From: Gammaproteobacteria bacterium
GTDB lineage: Bacteria > Pseudomonadota > Gammaproteobacteria > Enterobacterales > Neiellaceae
DNA: 64,000 bases
Direction: 5' to 3'
NCBI GenBank assembly: GCA_017425245.1
Contig: JAFOOX010000063.1
Location: 62,001 to 126,000 of the forward strand
The notes under the pieces were generated by a model. That model was not told where the DNA came from. It searched no databases and worked only from the letters and a program-made list of their open reading frames with translations. Position 1 is the first letter of the stretch. Each line of letters begins with the position of its first letter. The position numbers were made by a program, and so were the translations under genes. Of the stretch, positions 19,601 through 25,231 are shown piece by piece.

Positions 19601-20365
19601 GAACGCATCGGCAGCAACCTGCTCGGCCAGAACGTTGCGAGCGGTGGTCTGCAGTGTTTCCTGATCCGCTCCTGCGTACTCCGGCAGCTCTGCGAGCTGG
19701 CCAAGCACGGCGTTGAATTTGTCGCTCTGCGCCAGCTGCTCCAGCGGCATCTGCAGCACTTCCTGCCGGCCTTGCTCGGCGCGCATACCGCTGGCCATGG
19801 CCGTGGTGCCTGCGGTAACCCCCAGTTTCATGGCGCCTTGCTGGCTAATGCCCAGTGCGGCGGCGCGCGCGGCCACCTTCTCTGCCACATCCTTGCCAAT
19901 GGCTCTGGCGCCAAGTTTCGCCCCACCCTTGACGCCGACAGCAACCGCTCCACCACCAGCAACGATGGTGCCAATCTGGCCAAGCAGCGTACCGGTCTGT
20001 AGCGCCCAGGTGCGCCAGTCGGTCATGCCGTCGCCAACGCGGATCTCACCATTCTCGTCCTCGACCAGCAGCTCCTTGCCCAGAGCCTCGCGCCCCGCCT
20101 GGCTCATCTGCTGAAATTGGCCGTCTGCGGCGTTATTGAGCTTGTAGGCCGCATCGCCTGCGAGCTGGCTGCCTGTCAGCTGATAGATCGACTCAGCATC
20201 ACCGCCAAGCCCTTGCTGGAATCCGCGCTGAACGGAGTCAACCAAATCCCCCCAAATGCCTTGCTCATCATCCAGTTCCTGCGGCGTTGATCCGGGCTGA
20301 CCAGCCTTGCGGTAAGGGTTGTTCTGCTGCAGGAACGCGGCGTAGCCGTTGTAGTCGAAGCTCAT
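10658..20365 (-). CDS. Giant polyvalent (PLxRFG-type) virion protein
   Basis: A 3,235-residue multidomain protein, probably packaged and injected with the DNA, as known for phage polyvalent proteins. Visible blocks: Gly/Ala-rich membrane-like segments (about 125-170 and 265-320); an N6-methylase-like Rossmann region with VLEPSAGKGDMAD and VVLMNPPFENG (about 1025-1150, NPPF near 1083); an EndoU/barnase-like nuclease candidate around AHIEARHG (about 1650); a zincin-like HEILAHHG (about 1974); a MuF-C-like domain (about 2110-2270); the signature PYFPLARFGEYW (about 2545); and a hydrophobic helix-rich C-terminus (about 2700-3100). It may protect the DNA, modify the host, or assist ejection. Domain names other than PLxRFG and NPPF are tentative. 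Confidence 0.85.
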   Translation of the reverse strand: MSFDYNGYAAFLQQNNPYRKAGQPGSTPQELDDEQGIWGDLVDSVQRGFQQGLGGDAESIYQLTGSQLAGDAAYKLNNAADGQFQQMSQAGREALGKELLVEDENGEIRVGDGMTDWRTWALQTGTLLGQIGTIVAGGGAVAVGVKGGAKLGARAIGKDVAEKVAARAAALGISQQGAMKLGVTAGTTAMASGMRAEQGRQEVLQMPLEQLAQSDKFNAVLGQLAELPEYAGADQETLQTTARNVLAEQVAADAFRDPAAVAADVFSGALGGVAGGWMGSIMPQLGKTAVGRFAQGALVEGGTEAIQGGATQRAVNLAVGANADASRGEWDKVLSTGLTEGLLAGPLGGVGGMLHAPRPPADTGNPVLDNEINATDQALTDTMNSTPIPPTPGRWRDGVDLDQPAFARFLGVNTPGGAAKLGDEMLGGYRRPGRGLQNIQQPLEGEWLGPDDQGGGGGIPSLSAPDGAQLAMPQLLGQPPANSAPVTLASEGKKAPATTPKLEGSAPAPTLPRWTDRAAASFAGATGQMSAPVATNVNAAVDAFLAATPDATIEQVKNVAVQAVRENTPPTKERQQALTAVRSSLAAVTEQPQSKPSQKPEAAPALAEPAEATPVTAVQSSNLIEHTTGKGKTLRGVVRADLTKDEAKAVDPYTFQKGGGWFIREREMGKLPPIKNAQTEAATNKANEQNPQATSAPHTAGAVTTGRMPPQTGAATNVIPAAPSTTSYQAPDRTAERRKLAVAELRASAAKIAAKAQAEQGRDRLTNTAKRASQAAGSLEQARRDEAMGKTLTNLADAIEGGRVKALAGVTNRLQVEQLQGVRRRAIPSDMLTRPTFDGYRMGGYDEKDGASVDRFADKVEYPRATLHPDQVGEAVAILEQITGKGSKEYQSLAKALRAERNRWDGRGVMPLSEETAKRLAAIDAKTSPDPKLRRLWPQVDYAKEGLAKVNRLKRAGIETREQLVDALRELETLGEKPAAEPRLKQLERELIGKKIPGYHNTTGQALAIVLEQANIQPGDSVLEPSAGKGDMADAAKEAGADVDVIEINGNLRGILEEKGHNVVAHDFMSFETDKRYDVVLMNPPFENGQDMAHTRKAWELVKPGGRLVSILGAGVTFNSSKAHQEFRAWVDEMGGALEKLPEGSFKGSDQSTGTNAVYLVLDKPEVEAENTAQRHRDRAMEIAKGVMGGKFESTHKEINEYLRLVREANIPHDLSYSGTGPYKQSYIDVVADQNLKAAPESKIQAKIDRIERENDASIAHEVNKSNNLGTLGGPGAAGRQRDRARASESRNIRSTSAQRMQAELDRRKSNKAEAAPTAEDYSGVEASANPAREPATDEFPQKEAAASYSGISHSGSSRAKADADEFQAYLDAARDAGMAAARSDAQKAAVDQAVVDLRAEYLSQYRRLMNVRAATYSGYVAGRSGINTKQAESRNSAYDKAIDTFITWQKDNKDRARMAALDARTDKEKGDDQATEFKAREDMAQRERDSDLAFIRKVLSWKKGGEPVVFSDSSKLIGVNYDKRGYPTSIKLATADGEALTDDKFDLAALFRKRSRGERVADAAARIQGLVDAVRSEAQAVKESLTVERAEDGAAAPETFIEAPGGGIDFGEISSDVAVVIGRQPGKIRLQQGEQRADGTGYGLAHIEARHGSQIRNAGFDSVEQFVSAAIADMDSIWRPGRTAQIVAIKSKEKGKAVFIELQPATDEAGDFYRVNSAFPVNPKFAEKKEEKEGWERLWSRYPVSAGASGAAGFVGQTPNAGESAPTVSPQSNESIAPAQESSKAKLTDQQQDAKLALSDQMLADLREKYGSVENWWRDRFGFGFDALTESEARYILKSGLSPDGLRNRVSASGSEGLSSLPEGSPRFSLKGVKPPTDNPADGGVSFSRYNTTGQTGTVRGIPRPQAEALIAQFLREYKGAAGISVNVAAKQGDVRGLPSKTDEVVRAFYEDGEVTVVLENITSAAELKNVLRHEILAHHGLRSIINDADYKTIVQAVLNSEKTKGPLAEVWRTVRANYDGDNEIILAEEVIAHVAENTDQTGLGLYWDRVVGLITRALRNIGLLPQGEISRTEIRELIRSIGEGMKQGVGRDGDGGQNPDTRYSRSLTTRQAYEQRIDALLAGGKAERQGVKILDRSDVLDMLGFGDKPLHLQESVVGKLDRDSGNVKHPGMTAQMWKRVPEWIENPVAVFRSQTVPGALVMFAPELVSGRPVRVTIEPNKGMGGLDVHVTTNAYEEGGSGITPVDKWSNDAKALLYLDQKESPSFGARSGLRLPRDVRQLKGYKQKVLTDADLVKYRNENPDIRFSKSRAAQALDAASEVKAETIKDWIAGKWDDFTPAALGALTLRHLADIGRRVLPSIGDYLDTVHQMGAKRNQMAERAAAFVEGVNGWAMKNKAAANALFDLMHETTVAGVDPSQAFARLDMGQANQAMKRYRDQLQKATTADGRKRVQEKIRSLDQMMAAEAGRDGEYRKLKAKWDRLTPEAKAYYEQIRDTYRQQFEEMHDTLRQRIEQSVMDGAMRRAILDDMHDTMTWAQVQAPYFPLARFGEYWIEAKDAKGDRIFEMFDSASDQKARARQMGKEGLTVVDTGRKIDKIPGLSGASSGFVNDVMQALEGSGLGDQQRDALTDQIYQLYLRALPDRSLRKAFIHRRKTKGYSADAVRSLASNTVRHAYQVSRLEFQPTLDALVQSVVDEAKTKGNQAAAIANELQKRHQWVMNPTNSKAANTLTSIGFVWMLGVSPAAALVNLTQNAVVALPILASKFGWGAATKELGRSMVQFLREGRHLAHGDWKGWSIERTLSGDELAAYRQLHEAGVIDKTNAHDLMGIAEGDTSQYSDGWHKAMTFVSALFHKAEVANRETTAMAAYRLARQQGMSHDAAVKYAGDAVWDGHFDYSNQNRARYMQKDWQKVMLQFKQYGLNMMYYLWRNAFLATKGADAETKRMARTQLLGTLGVTSLLGGAMALPLSMVFGVANAAAKAFGDDDEPWDAETEFRQWVLSVAGEDLGRVLLGGVVPGIDMTARIGLGSLMIREPDRDLESDNLWAHYAQQAMGPVLGGVVLNWLRAGSTMADGNIYRGFEQASPKFIKDAMKAGRYGTEGALTMKGDEILGPDGFNVLDLFAQASGFTPSKMADKYDRRGAMKNYEQEILGRRTELMTAYYMAWQEKDSKKMVEIMDEIRGFNESWPQLRITRKTLNQSRRARERARNNMVDGVPINKSLRGVLEDQFEG
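14701..14728 (-). terminator. Terminator-like hairpin inside the giant gene
   Basis: On the coding (minus) strand an 8-bp stem AACCCCGC/GCGGGGTT with loop TGATG is followed by TCTTTTT. The shape is that of an intrinsic terminator but it lies inside the open frame, near residue 1880, at the junction between the nuclease-like and zincin-like modules. It could reduce downstream expression unless antiterminated, or be a relic of a gene fusion. Confidence 0.5.
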
Positions 20366-20375
20366 TCAAGGCTCC

Positions 20376-20405
20376 AAAAATGAAAAGGCCCGCGCATGGC
20401 GGGCC
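20376..20405 (-). terminator. Intrinsic terminator before the giant gene
   Basis: The minus strand carries a GGCCCGC/GCGGGCC stem (20387-20405) with a five-base loop and a TTTTCATTTTT tail. It sits between the 260-aa gene and the giant gene, so the giant gene depends on readthrough (Q antitermination) or its own promoter. Confidence 0.78.
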
Positions 20406-20435
20406 GATAGGTGAAGTGGTTTGTTTGCGTTGGGC

Positions 20436-21218
20436 TCACCGGCCCCCGCCATAAGCCTGTCGATAGGCGCTGGCCGGGTCGGCGGGAGTAAACCCGCGCA
20501 GCCGTGGGTCTCCAGCCGGCTGAGGAACGCCAAGTGGGTTGCTGCGGCTTGATGGCTGCGCTGTTTCGCCACCGGGGCCGGTGCCCAGTCGCTTCATCAG
20601 CAAGCCCATGCCAGATCGCGGATTGTCTTGCGTCGGCGGAACGGCGGGCGCCTCAGTGGGCGCTGGCGCAAGCTGTTGCTGGTACTGCAGCCACTGGCTG
20701 TGCGGTTCGCTGCCCCAGTAGCGCGACGACTTGGCAAAGTCACCGTAGCTGTTGAACAGGCTGCCCATGCTCATGCTGCGGCGCTCCCATGCCGCGGCCT
20801 CCGCCTCTTGAACTTTGGCCGGATCATCTGCCATCCCTTCAATCTCGGCCTTCTCGATCATGGCCAGGGTGTCTTTGTATTCCTTCTCTACGGAATCGAA
20901 CGCACCGTTCATGTCATCGACACGCTTGTATCCCATGGTTTCATCAAACTGACTGGCCTGCTGCCCCATCTGCTCGCGGGTCAGCTGCATGTCTTCGGAG
21001 CGCTCCTTGCCGCGCAGATCACGGTCCTCCTTGCGCTCCTGTCCTCGCATGGCGCGGTCCTCGCTGCGCTGCCCCTTCTCAAACTCCATTCGCGCCGCTT
21101 CGCGCTTCGCCAGATTGGCCTCACGCATGGCATCCAGCTGTTCCTGATACTTGAACTGCCCATACTGGAGCAGGCCAGCGCCGGCAGCGCGGGCCAGCGA
21201 TGAACCGAAGTTAGCCAT
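20436..21218 (-). CDS. Probable internal virion/ejection protein, coiled coil
   Basis: Unrecognised 260-residue protein. After a short hydrophobic start (MANFGSSLARAAGAGLLQYG) comes a highly charged helical segment (about 25-90) with repeated RxxxED units (GQRSEDRAMRGQERKEDRD), then a Pro/Gly-rich C-terminus. It is the fourth of a run of packaged-protein-like genes between the fibre and the giant protein, separated by 3-base gaps, suggesting an internal capsid or ejection role as in other podoviruses. No enzyme motif is visible. Confidence 0.75.
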   Translation of the reverse strand: MANFGSSLARAAGAGLLQYGQFKYQEQLDAMREANLAKREAARMEFEKGQRSEDRAMRGQERKEDRDLRGKERSEDMQLTREQMGQQASQFDETMGYKRVDDMNGAFDSVEKEYKDTLAMIEKAEIEGMADDPAKVQEAEAAAWERRSMSMGSLFNSYGDFAKSSRYWGSEPHSQWLQYQQQLAPAPTEAPAVPPTQDNPRSGMGLLMKRLGTGPGGETAQPSSRSNPLGVPQPAGDPRLRGFTPADPASAYRQAYGGGR

Positions 21219-21221
21219 GGG

Positions 21222-21791
21222 TTACCCTCCAGCCTGTTGCATCAGGGCCATGATCTCCTTGGCCTCCGCTGCTTCGTCGTTGCTCATGGCGTTGATGCCC
21301 TGTCCGTACTTGGTGTCCTTGTTCTTCTCCAGCACGCCAGCGGCTTCCTCCTGCGTGAACGGGCGCCCCGCCTGCTCGCGCATCTTGGTGTAATACTGCA
21401 CGCTCAGCGCAGCCAGCCGGTTGCCGGCCTCATCGGTCAGCTGTTCCTCGGTCACCAGCCCACCGGCCAGCGCCAAATCAACCAGCTCGCCGGTAATGTC
21501 TTCGCCCAGCTGGAACTTCACCGCGTCGGAAATCTCGCCGACTTCCATCTCCAGCCTGACCATCACCGTGGCGGCGGCCATGGCGATACCTTGGATCGGG
21601 TCTTGGCTGTTCTCCAGCACTTGGTAAATTTTGTCGCTGGTTTGCTCGCCGTGGATCATGGTCGCGGCCATCATCAGCAGCTCTTGGCGCTCGCCTTCTT
21701 CTTCTGGCGTGGCGGCTTCGCCTTCATCGTCAGGCTGCTGCGGCATGGGCTGCGGCTGACGGCCGGCCTGTTGTTTCAAAAGTCCGGCCAT
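21222..21791 (-). CDS. Hypothetical virion-module protein
   Basis: Unrecognised 189-residue acidic protein. It has a Gln/Pro-rich N-terminus (10-20), an acidic linker (EGEAATPEEEGE), then helices with a moderately hydrophobic stretch GIAMAAATVMV and a C-terminal NDEAAEAKEIMALMQQAGG. It stands in the same tight gene string as the 282- and 260-aa proteins (3-base gaps), so it is likely co-expressed and either a chaperone or a component of the ejection apparatus. The acidity would suit pairing with the very basic N-terminus of the neighbouring 282-aa protein; this is inference. Confidence 0.7.
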   Translation of the reverse strand: MAGLLKQQAGRQPQPMPQQPDDEGEAATPEEEGERQELLMMAATMIHGEQTSDKIYQVLENSQDPIQGIAMAAATVMVRLEMEVGEISDAVKFQLGEDITGELVDLALAGGLVTEEQLTDEAGNRLAALSVQYYTKMREQAGRPFTQEEAAGVLEKNKDTKYGQGINAMSNDEAAEAKEIMALMQQAGG

Positions 21792-21794
21792 CGG

Positions 21795-22643
21795 TTAACC
21801 TCCGCGGGATTGAGCGATCAGATCATCAATAGTCTGCGGTCGCCGGCTGACCGGTGAGTGAACGCGCAGCAGCCCGCTGTTGCTGCCGCCAGCCGGCGCC
21901 GCACCAACCTGACCCTTGCCGTTCATCCCGTACCATGTCATGGCGTCCCGTTCTTCCTGAGCCTGCTTTTCCATGTCGCGCTTCTCGGCGTAATCGCCGT
22001 AAGCGTTGGCGCCAGTGCTGGCCAGAGTGGTCGCCAGCATCGGATTTGCCTCAGCCCACGCCATGCCAGACTTGCCAGCACTGAGCAGGCCGTTACCGGC
22101 CGACTTGGCTGCAGTCAGGTAGTTGCCTGACTGCAGGGCTGCCGCAGTGGTCATGCTGGGCGCCGCCGTGGCGGTTGTTGCTGCAGCGCCGCCGACATTG
22201 GATGCCATGCCGCCTTGGGCAACGCCACCATAGCCGGTTCCGATCGCGCTTGGGGCAGATGCGCCGACCGTCGACCCAGCAGCGGCGCCAGCGCCTGCGG
22301 CGGCCAGCGTGCCAGCCCCGGCCGCGGTCACAGTAGAGCCGCCAGCCACCGCGCCGACAGCGGCAGTTTGCGCGGCGGTACCCATGGCAGTGCCCATCGA
22401 TCCGGCAATGGCCGTGGTTGTCCCGGCCGTGCCGGCTGCACCTGCGGCTGCAGCGCCACTAGCCGCCCCGCTCGCGCCAGTGGATGCGCCGCCCCATGCG
22501 CCAAGCGCGGCGCCGCCGGTGTAAATGGCCGCAACCGCCACAGCGGCTATGGCGATTTTCTTCCAGTGTTTCTTCACGAACTTTTTGGCCGAGTTCCACG
22601 CCTTTTTAATGGGCTTGAACGCCTTTTTCACAACCTTGCTCAT
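21795..22643 (-). CDS. Ala/Gly-rich membrane-active virion protein
   Basis: A 282-residue protein with a lysine-rich N-terminus (1-30, about eleven Lys), one clear hydrophobic segment (IAIAAVAVAAIYTGGAALGA, about 31-50), and about 150 residues of Ala, Gly, Thr and Ser with almost no charges. This looks like a pore-forming or ejection protein, comparable in composition to internal podovirus proteins that line the ejection channel. Its ATG overlaps the stop of the upstream GNAT gene. No family is recognised. Confidence 0.72.
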   Translation of the reverse strand: MSKVVKKAFKPIKKAWNSAKKFVKKHWKKIAIAAVAVAAIYTGGAALGAWGGASTGASGAASGAAAAGAAGTAGTTTAIAGSMGTAMGTAAQTAAVGAVAGGSTVTAAGAGTLAAAGAGAAAGSTVGASAPSAIGTGYGGVAQGGMASNVGGAAATTATAAPSMTTAAALQSGNYLTAAKSAGNGLLSAGKSGMAWAEANPMLATTLASTGANAYGDYAEKRDMEKQAQEERDAMTWYGMNGKGQVGAAPAGGSNSGLLRVHSPVSRRPQTIDDLIAQSRGG

Positions 22644-23098
22644 GGGCGGTCGCCCTCCAGTTTCAGGGTGTACATGCCGCCAATGGGCACAAACCCGCAG
22701 TTTTGATACATGCGCCCGGTGCGGCCGTCCGCGTCCAGGCCGCTACTGATGGCCAGGGTTACGTCTTGCACCTTGGGGAATTGCTTGGCCCACTTCACCA
22801 GGCGGCGGATCAGGCCCGGCGCGTAGTTGCCGTGGTTGGGGTGGCAGACAAAGGCGATATCGCTGGCGTACTGAGCATCGCCCCACCAGTAATCGTCGGT
22901 GCAACCTATGAGGAAGCCGACAACCCGGCCTTGATGCTCGGCCACAAAGGCGCACATGCGGGCGCTGCTGATGGCCTGATAGGCCAGTCGGCGCGCTTTC
23001 GGCTCATTCATGGGCGGCAGGACTGGGCTTCGTGCCAACACAGTGCGGGCCAGCTCAATCATGCCGGTAATGTCATCTGGCGAGGCGGGGCGAATCAT
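22640..23098 (-). CDS. GNAT-family N-acetyltransferase
   Basis: A 152-residue GCN5-related acetyltransferase. The fold is suggested by MIRPASPDDITGMIELA, FVAEHQGRVVGFLIG, FVCHPNHGNYAPGLIRRLVKWAK (acetyl-CoA loop region) and the C-terminal MYQNCGFVPIGGMYTLKLEG. It overlaps its neighbours by 4 bases on each side, so it belongs to the virion operon. Such enzymes occur in phage structural modules and may acetylate a virion or host protein; the substrate is unknown. Confidence 0.8.
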   Translation of the reverse strand: MIRPASPDDITGMIELARTVLARSPVLPPMNEPKARRLAYQAISSARMCAFVAEHQGRVVGFLIGCTDDYWWGDAQYASDIAFVCHPNHGNYAPGLIRRLVKWAKQFPKVQDVTLAISSGLDADGRTGRMYQNCGFVPIGGMYTLKLEGDRP

Positions 23099-24366
23099 TT
23101 ACCCGGCGCCTTGTTCAGGAAAGCGTTAGCGCGATTGGTGCCGTTGAACTGTTTGGTCTCGCCGTTCGGGCCGGTGACCAGGACGATACCGCGGGCGCCG
23201 CCTGTGATCTTCCATCCAGCCGCCGCATTGGTTGCTGGCGGGGTTGCTGCTGTCGCGCCGCCCGGCTGCTTACCGACAAGCTGCTCAAGGCTTGGCAGCT
23301 GAGTTGTGGACCCTGAACCACCCGTAGACCCGGACCCCGGTCGCTGAACAATTCCGCCAGTGCCTGGCTTGGTGGTCGGCCCGGTCGGCGTTGTCGTACC
23401 ACTAATGCCCGCGAAATCAGCGAACAGCAGGGATGTGAGGTCAAGTTGGGCCTGCACCTCGCTGCGCATCTTGGCAACGGCCGCCTCTTGCTGCTCGGGC
23501 TTCATGCTGGAGTTCTGGTAGATCGACTGCATCGACTCCAGATACTGGTTCATGAGCCGGTTCTGTGCCTCAGCAAACGCCATTCGGTTCTGCTGGTTCA
23601 TGCTCAGCGCGGATTCCTTGGCCTTAAAGTCAAACTCAGCCTGCATCCGCTGAACTTCAACGCTCAGCGTGTCTTTCTGGGATTGTGTCTGCAGGCTGGC
23701 CAGTAGCTTGTCGCGCTTCTCCGTCAGCTCTGCCTGCCGCTCGCCCATAGTGGTCTGCCACTCGCGGTCTCTCGTTGTTTCGCCAGATTGCCAATTCTGC
23801 TGCTGGGCCTGCTTGGTCATGTCATAGCCAAATGCTTGGCTCGAAAGCGCCTTCTGCTGCTCGTACTGCTTGTCCTGCAGCCCGAACTGATTCACCGCTT
23901 GCTGATTGGTCAGGGCCTGATTGGTGTAGGTGCTGGCGTCCTGCTGAGCAATAGGCAGCGCGGCACTGATGGCGGCGCCACGGCCGGCGCCAGCCGCCAG
24001 AGAGCTATTCAGCAACCCGCGCCCCGCCGCCTGCTCTTTTGCCTTGGCTTCGGCTAGCTTGATGTACTGGCTGTCACTGGAGATCAGGCTGTTGAGGCGG
24101 TTTTCCACCAGCTCGTTATTGCCAACCTCACGGGTTGTGGCAGCTATTGGTTTGGGCTTCTCTTGGGCTCCAGGTGCAACCGGTTGCGCATCACCGCGAT
24201 AGCCCGGCCAAATCCCGGCGTTCGTGCTAGTTGTGGTCATTGGTGCAACAGGGATATTGCCAACCTTGGTGGCCGCTTTTGGTAATGGCGCAACCTGGGC
24301 TACCGGCTTTTGCTGGTTTACCGCTGTCGTGGTTGGCTTGATTTGCTGAGTGGTCAGGAGCGCCAT
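23095..24366 (-). CDS. Probable internal virion protein, Gln-rich coiled coil
   Basis: A 423-residue protein without a recognised family. Its N-terminus (1-90) is low-complexity Pro/Thr/Gln. A small Gly/Ala patch GRGLLNSSLAAGAGRGAAISAAL (reported in parts: GLLNSSL, AGRGAAIS) follows, then a long Gln-rich helical region (about 150-330) and a Gly/Ser/Thr-rich tail. It is first in the string of putative ejection genes and lies downstream of a terminator-like hairpin. Confidence 0.72.
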   Translation of the reverse strand: MALLTTQQIKPTTTAVNQQKPVAQVAPLPKAATKVGNIPVAPMTTTSTNAGIWPGYRGDAQPVAPGAQEKPKPIAATTREVGNNELVENRLNSLISSDSQYIKLAEAKAKEQAAGRGLLNSSLAAGAGRGAAISAALPIAQQDASTYTNQALTNQQAVNQFGLQDKQYEQQKALSSQAFGYDMTKQAQQQNWQSGETTRDREWQTTMGERQAELTEKRDKLLASLQTQSQKDTLSVEVQRMQAEFDFKAKESALSMNQQNRMAFAEAQNRLMNQYLESMQSIYQNSSMKPEQQEAAVAKMRSEVQAQLDLTSLLFADFAGISGTTTPTGPTTKPGTGGIVQRPGSGSTGGSGSTTQLPSLEQLVGKQPGGATAATPPATNAAAGWKITGGARGIVLVTGPNGETKQFNGTNRANAFLNKAPGK

Positions 24367-24385
24367 GGTGCGGGCCTCATAAACG

Positions 24386-24409
24386 ACAAAACCCGGCGCA
24401 ATGGCCGGG
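24386..24409 (-). terminator. Intrinsic terminator after the fibre/DUF1353 genes
   Basis: The minus strand has CCCGGC-CATTGC-GCCGGG (24392-24409) followed by TTTTG. It lies between the DUF1353 gene and the ejection-protein genes and would need antitermination for full late expression. Confidence 0.72.
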
Positions 24410-24476
24410 CTTTGATGGGGAGAGACAGCGGGCAGTTACGCCAGCATGGTTATTTTGGGCTGCATTGCTGCCGGGG

Positions 24477-24806
24477 TCAATTCACCCGGCCAAAACGGTA
24501 GAGATAACGCACCGCCAGCACCATCAGCCGGCGCTTAATCGGCTTAACGTCGGCAATGGTCAGCGCCTTATCGAACACGGCTGCCGCATCCTTCGGGCTC
24601 ATCTTCCGCTTGCGCATGGCGAAGTCGTGAACAATGGCCGCGGCAAAGGCCTTGCTTCCTGCGGGTGGCTCAAACCACCACAGCCAGCGCGGGACGCTGG
24701 CGCCATCGCTGACAAAGCCGGCCGACACGAAGATGCCCGCCATCTCAAACGGCACCACCACGCGCCAGCGGTGCGGGCGCATCATGGCAAGCACAAGCTG
24801 AGTCAT
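24477..24806 (-). CDS. DUF1353 family phage protein
   Basis: A 109-residue protein with the DUF1353 signature FVSDGASVPRWLWW and the following AAIVHDFA. The conserved Asp/Ser/His pattern suggests a small hydrolase-like or metal-binding fold, but no activity is established. It is common near tail-fibre and lysis genes of phages. Here it sits 2 bases from the fibre-partner gene. Confidence 0.85.
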   Translation of the reverse strand: MTQLVLAMMRPHRWRVVVPFEMAGIFVSAGFVSDGASVPRWLWWFEPPAGSKAFAAAIVHDFAMRKRKMSPKDAAAVFDKALTIADVKPIKRRLMVLAVRYLYRFGRVN

Positions 24807-24808
24807 GG

Positions 24809-25231
24809 TTACACCTCGCTCGGTGAGCCGTCAGCGCGCATGGCTGCGGCCCGCTCAGCAGTCAGGATCCCGAGCTGCACCAGATAGCCAAGGCCGTCCG
24901 ACAGCGATGGAAAATCCAGATCCACCCCGGTAGTCACGGCGGCAATGTCGTCCATCATGATCTGCACCATCGGGTCGGTCTTGGCGGCGGTATAGATATC
25001 CACCTTTTCCGCCAGCGTGAAGCGGTTACGGAATGCCACCTTGCTGATGCGGCGAATGACGGGGGCGGAATAACTGATGACGCTCCAGCTGTTGGCCAAC
25101 GGGTCGTATTGCTTTCCGGCCACGCTGAAATCATCAGGGACCGACACCACATACCATTGCGCAAGGTCGTCAGGAGCTGGAAACTCCTGAATGAAATTCA
25201 GATCCCCTTTTTTGACGTAGACGGCCTTCAT
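24809..25231 (-). CDS. Tail-fibre partner/assembly-type protein
   Basis: A 140-residue protein directly downstream of the fibre gene, overlapping its stop by one base. The N-terminal half resembles fibre-adjacent proteins with YDPLANSW. The C-terminal half carries the recurrent pattern RNRFTLAEKVDIYTAAKTDPM ... VDLDFPSLSDGLGYLVQLGIL (given in parts) seen in small phage proteins paired with fibres. A chaperone or fibre-tip accessory role is inferred from position. Confidence 0.65.
   Translation of the reverse strand: MKAVYVKKGDLNFIQEFPAPDDLAQWYVVSVPDDFSVAGKQYDPLANSWSVISYSAPVIRRISKVAFRNRFTLAEKVDIYTAAKTDPMVQIMMDDIAAVTTGVDLDFPSLSDGLGYLVQLGILTAERAAAMRADGSPSEV

Noticed and set aside
10658..20365. 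Giant gene as an assembly fusion of several genes
   Set aside because: The frame is open over 9.7 kb with continuous protein-like composition and a known large-protein signature; giant polyvalent proteins of this size are known. The internal hairpin is kept as a finding.
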